Positions 47,054 through 47,877 of a stretch of 47,877 bases of DNA are shown in pieces. The DNA lies in assembly GCA_001970855.1 (NCBI GenBank), contig LSSN01002864.1, positions 1-47,877 of the forward strand, in the 5' to 3' direction. The position numbers and the translations under genes were made by a program. The notes beneath the pieces were generated by a model that ran no database searches, had not been told where the DNA came from, and saw nothing but the letters and a program-made list of their open reading frames with translations. The number at the start of each line of letters is the position of its first letter. Within the stretch, counting starts at the first letter, position 1. The DNA is from Smittium culicis. Its lineage: Eukaryota > Kickxellomycota > Harpellomycetes > Harpellales > Legeriomycetaceae.

Positions 47054-47744
47054 TCATATCATGAAATTGCGATAAGTTAGTATATCTAATTGGCTAACTC
47101 AAATATTGCAAGTAATTGGTTGTGGGAGTTATGGACAGGTACCTCATACTTGACTCTACTTTTTGGCCAATACTATTAGCATAATTTTAACCTTTTATTG
47201 GAATCAAATAACAAAAAGATATTACCAATCATTTTGATGGCTTATTAGTAGCCATTTGATTTACACTGAAGTAATAAATATAAAGCAAAACAAAGGGATA
47301 TTACAACTTCAAGATACCTAATATTGTGCATTTTTATGGTTAACTGTACCTTAGTAAAATTTGAGGAAAAAAGAAAAAAAGAAAAAAGAAAACAGCAACA
47401 TTAGATATTATAATACCTCAATCGAATTGCAAGATTTAAATACCAAGTTGAAGATACTTTAATAAGACCTATCAATATGACATCAGGAATTCACAAATTC
47501 AATTTTCAGAAAGTAACTTGAAGTGAGATCGAGTATGATTTCAATAAAAGGAACAATTTATTTTGTTCTGATCAAACAATGATGTTTTATTATTATCGAA
47601 TCTCTCCATACTGAGGCATTGTAGCGACAAAGATATATGAAAATAATATACGAAGATCAACTAAATCGTCCAAAAAAATTCAACTAGTTAGAAAAGAAAA
47701 AAAGTAGAAGGCACGCGTTTAGTTTGATGTACTTGGAGCACCTG

Positions 47745-47777
<33 letters not shown>

Positions 47778-47778
47778 T
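47745..47778 (+). repeat. (TTA)n microsatellite
   Basis: About eleven TTA/ATT units in tandem close to the contig end. Confidence 0.85.
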
Positions 47779-47818
47779 AGTGGGTATAACGAAATATGGC
47801 ACAAACTCGCCTTATAGT

Positions 47819-47822
<4 letters not shown>

Positions 47823-47860
<38 letters not shown>

Positions 47861-47877
47861 GGTTTTTTTTTTTTTTT
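47823..47877 (+). repeat. Homopolymer-T contig end
   Basis: A run of 34 T residues, then AAAGGG, then 15 more T residues to the last base. This is probably where assembly failed. It does not match a TTAGGG-type telomere. Confidence 0.8.

Larger units (their letters stand above)
37107..47877. other. AT-rich gene desert to contig end
   Basis: No intact gene is recognised in 10.8 kb. It contains an octamer tandem array (39892-39939), family-Q inverted-repeat elements (42886-43079, 45871-46072, 46069-46260), a decayed TTAA-type element (about 46860-47053), two GC-raised coding-like islands (44098-44202 and 46489-46794), trinucleotide arrays (about 45040-45066 and 47745-47778) and long T runs at the very end. 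Most other short frames are made of Ile, Lys, Asn, Phe and Tyr codons, as expected by chance. Confidence 0.7.

Noticed and set aside
47823..47877. Possible telomere at the contig end
   Set aside because: There is only one AAAGGG between T runs and no repeated TTAGGG-like unit. An assembly end in low-complexity DNA is more likely.

Overview
The window looks like one contig of nuclear DNA from a very AT-rich, early-diverging fungus. Long stretches are, by eye, only about one-fifth G+C, and the coding islands are clearly richer. Short introns (80-124 bases), a fungal-type gamma-tubulin, a Faa1-type acyl-CoA synthetase, a full-length spliceosomal Brr2 helicase and a Cms1-type ribosome-biogenesis protein all point to a fungus. 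The composition and low gene density fit an insect-gut fungus such as a Smittium-like harpellalean (Kickxellomycotina), but that placement is inference. A search with the gamma-tubulin and Brr2 proteins would settle it.

Layout. Bases 1-13056 are a gene-poor AT desert with decayed small repeats, a retrotransposon integrase scrap near 11.9 kb and two weak protein-like patches near 2.7 and 3.5 kb. A long-chain acyl-CoA synthetase runs 13057-15309 (+). It converges across a 1.55 kb gap on brr2 (16863-23762, -, 2299 aa, intronless). A class 3 diacylglycerol-type lipase (25503-29867, -, 1454 aa, intronless) lies upstream of brr2 on the same strand. After another 3 kb of repeat-bearing spacer comes a compact cluster: cms1-like (32940-33995, -, four exons), a small membrane protein (34355-34609, +, faintly EMC6-like) and gamma-tubulin (34873-37106, +, ten exons). 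Bases 37107-47877 are a second desert, with two repeat families, two short GC-raised coding-like islands (44.1-44.2 and 46.5-46.8 kb) and a homopolymer-rich contig end.

The genes are housekeeping: splicing (Brr2), ribosome assembly (Cms1), microtubule nucleation (gamma-tubulin) and lipid activation or turnover (acyl-CoA synthetase, lipase). They share no obvious pathway apart from a loose lipid theme between synthetase and lipase. There is no operon-like or defence-like system, and no tRNA, rRNA or CRISPR array was recognised.

The points most worth a second look are these: (1) a family of ~195-base non-autonomous elements with TTAA-CCCTTT...AAAGGG-TTAA ends (piggyBac-like), in at least seven copies, including a 72-base minimal foldback; (2) a second ~190-base inverted-repeat element family, with two copies abutting in opposite orientation at 45.87-46.26 kb; (3) a Brr2 C-terminal helicase cassette that has lost its nucleotide-binding motifs altogether; (4) short GC-raised coding-like islands inside the AT deserts.
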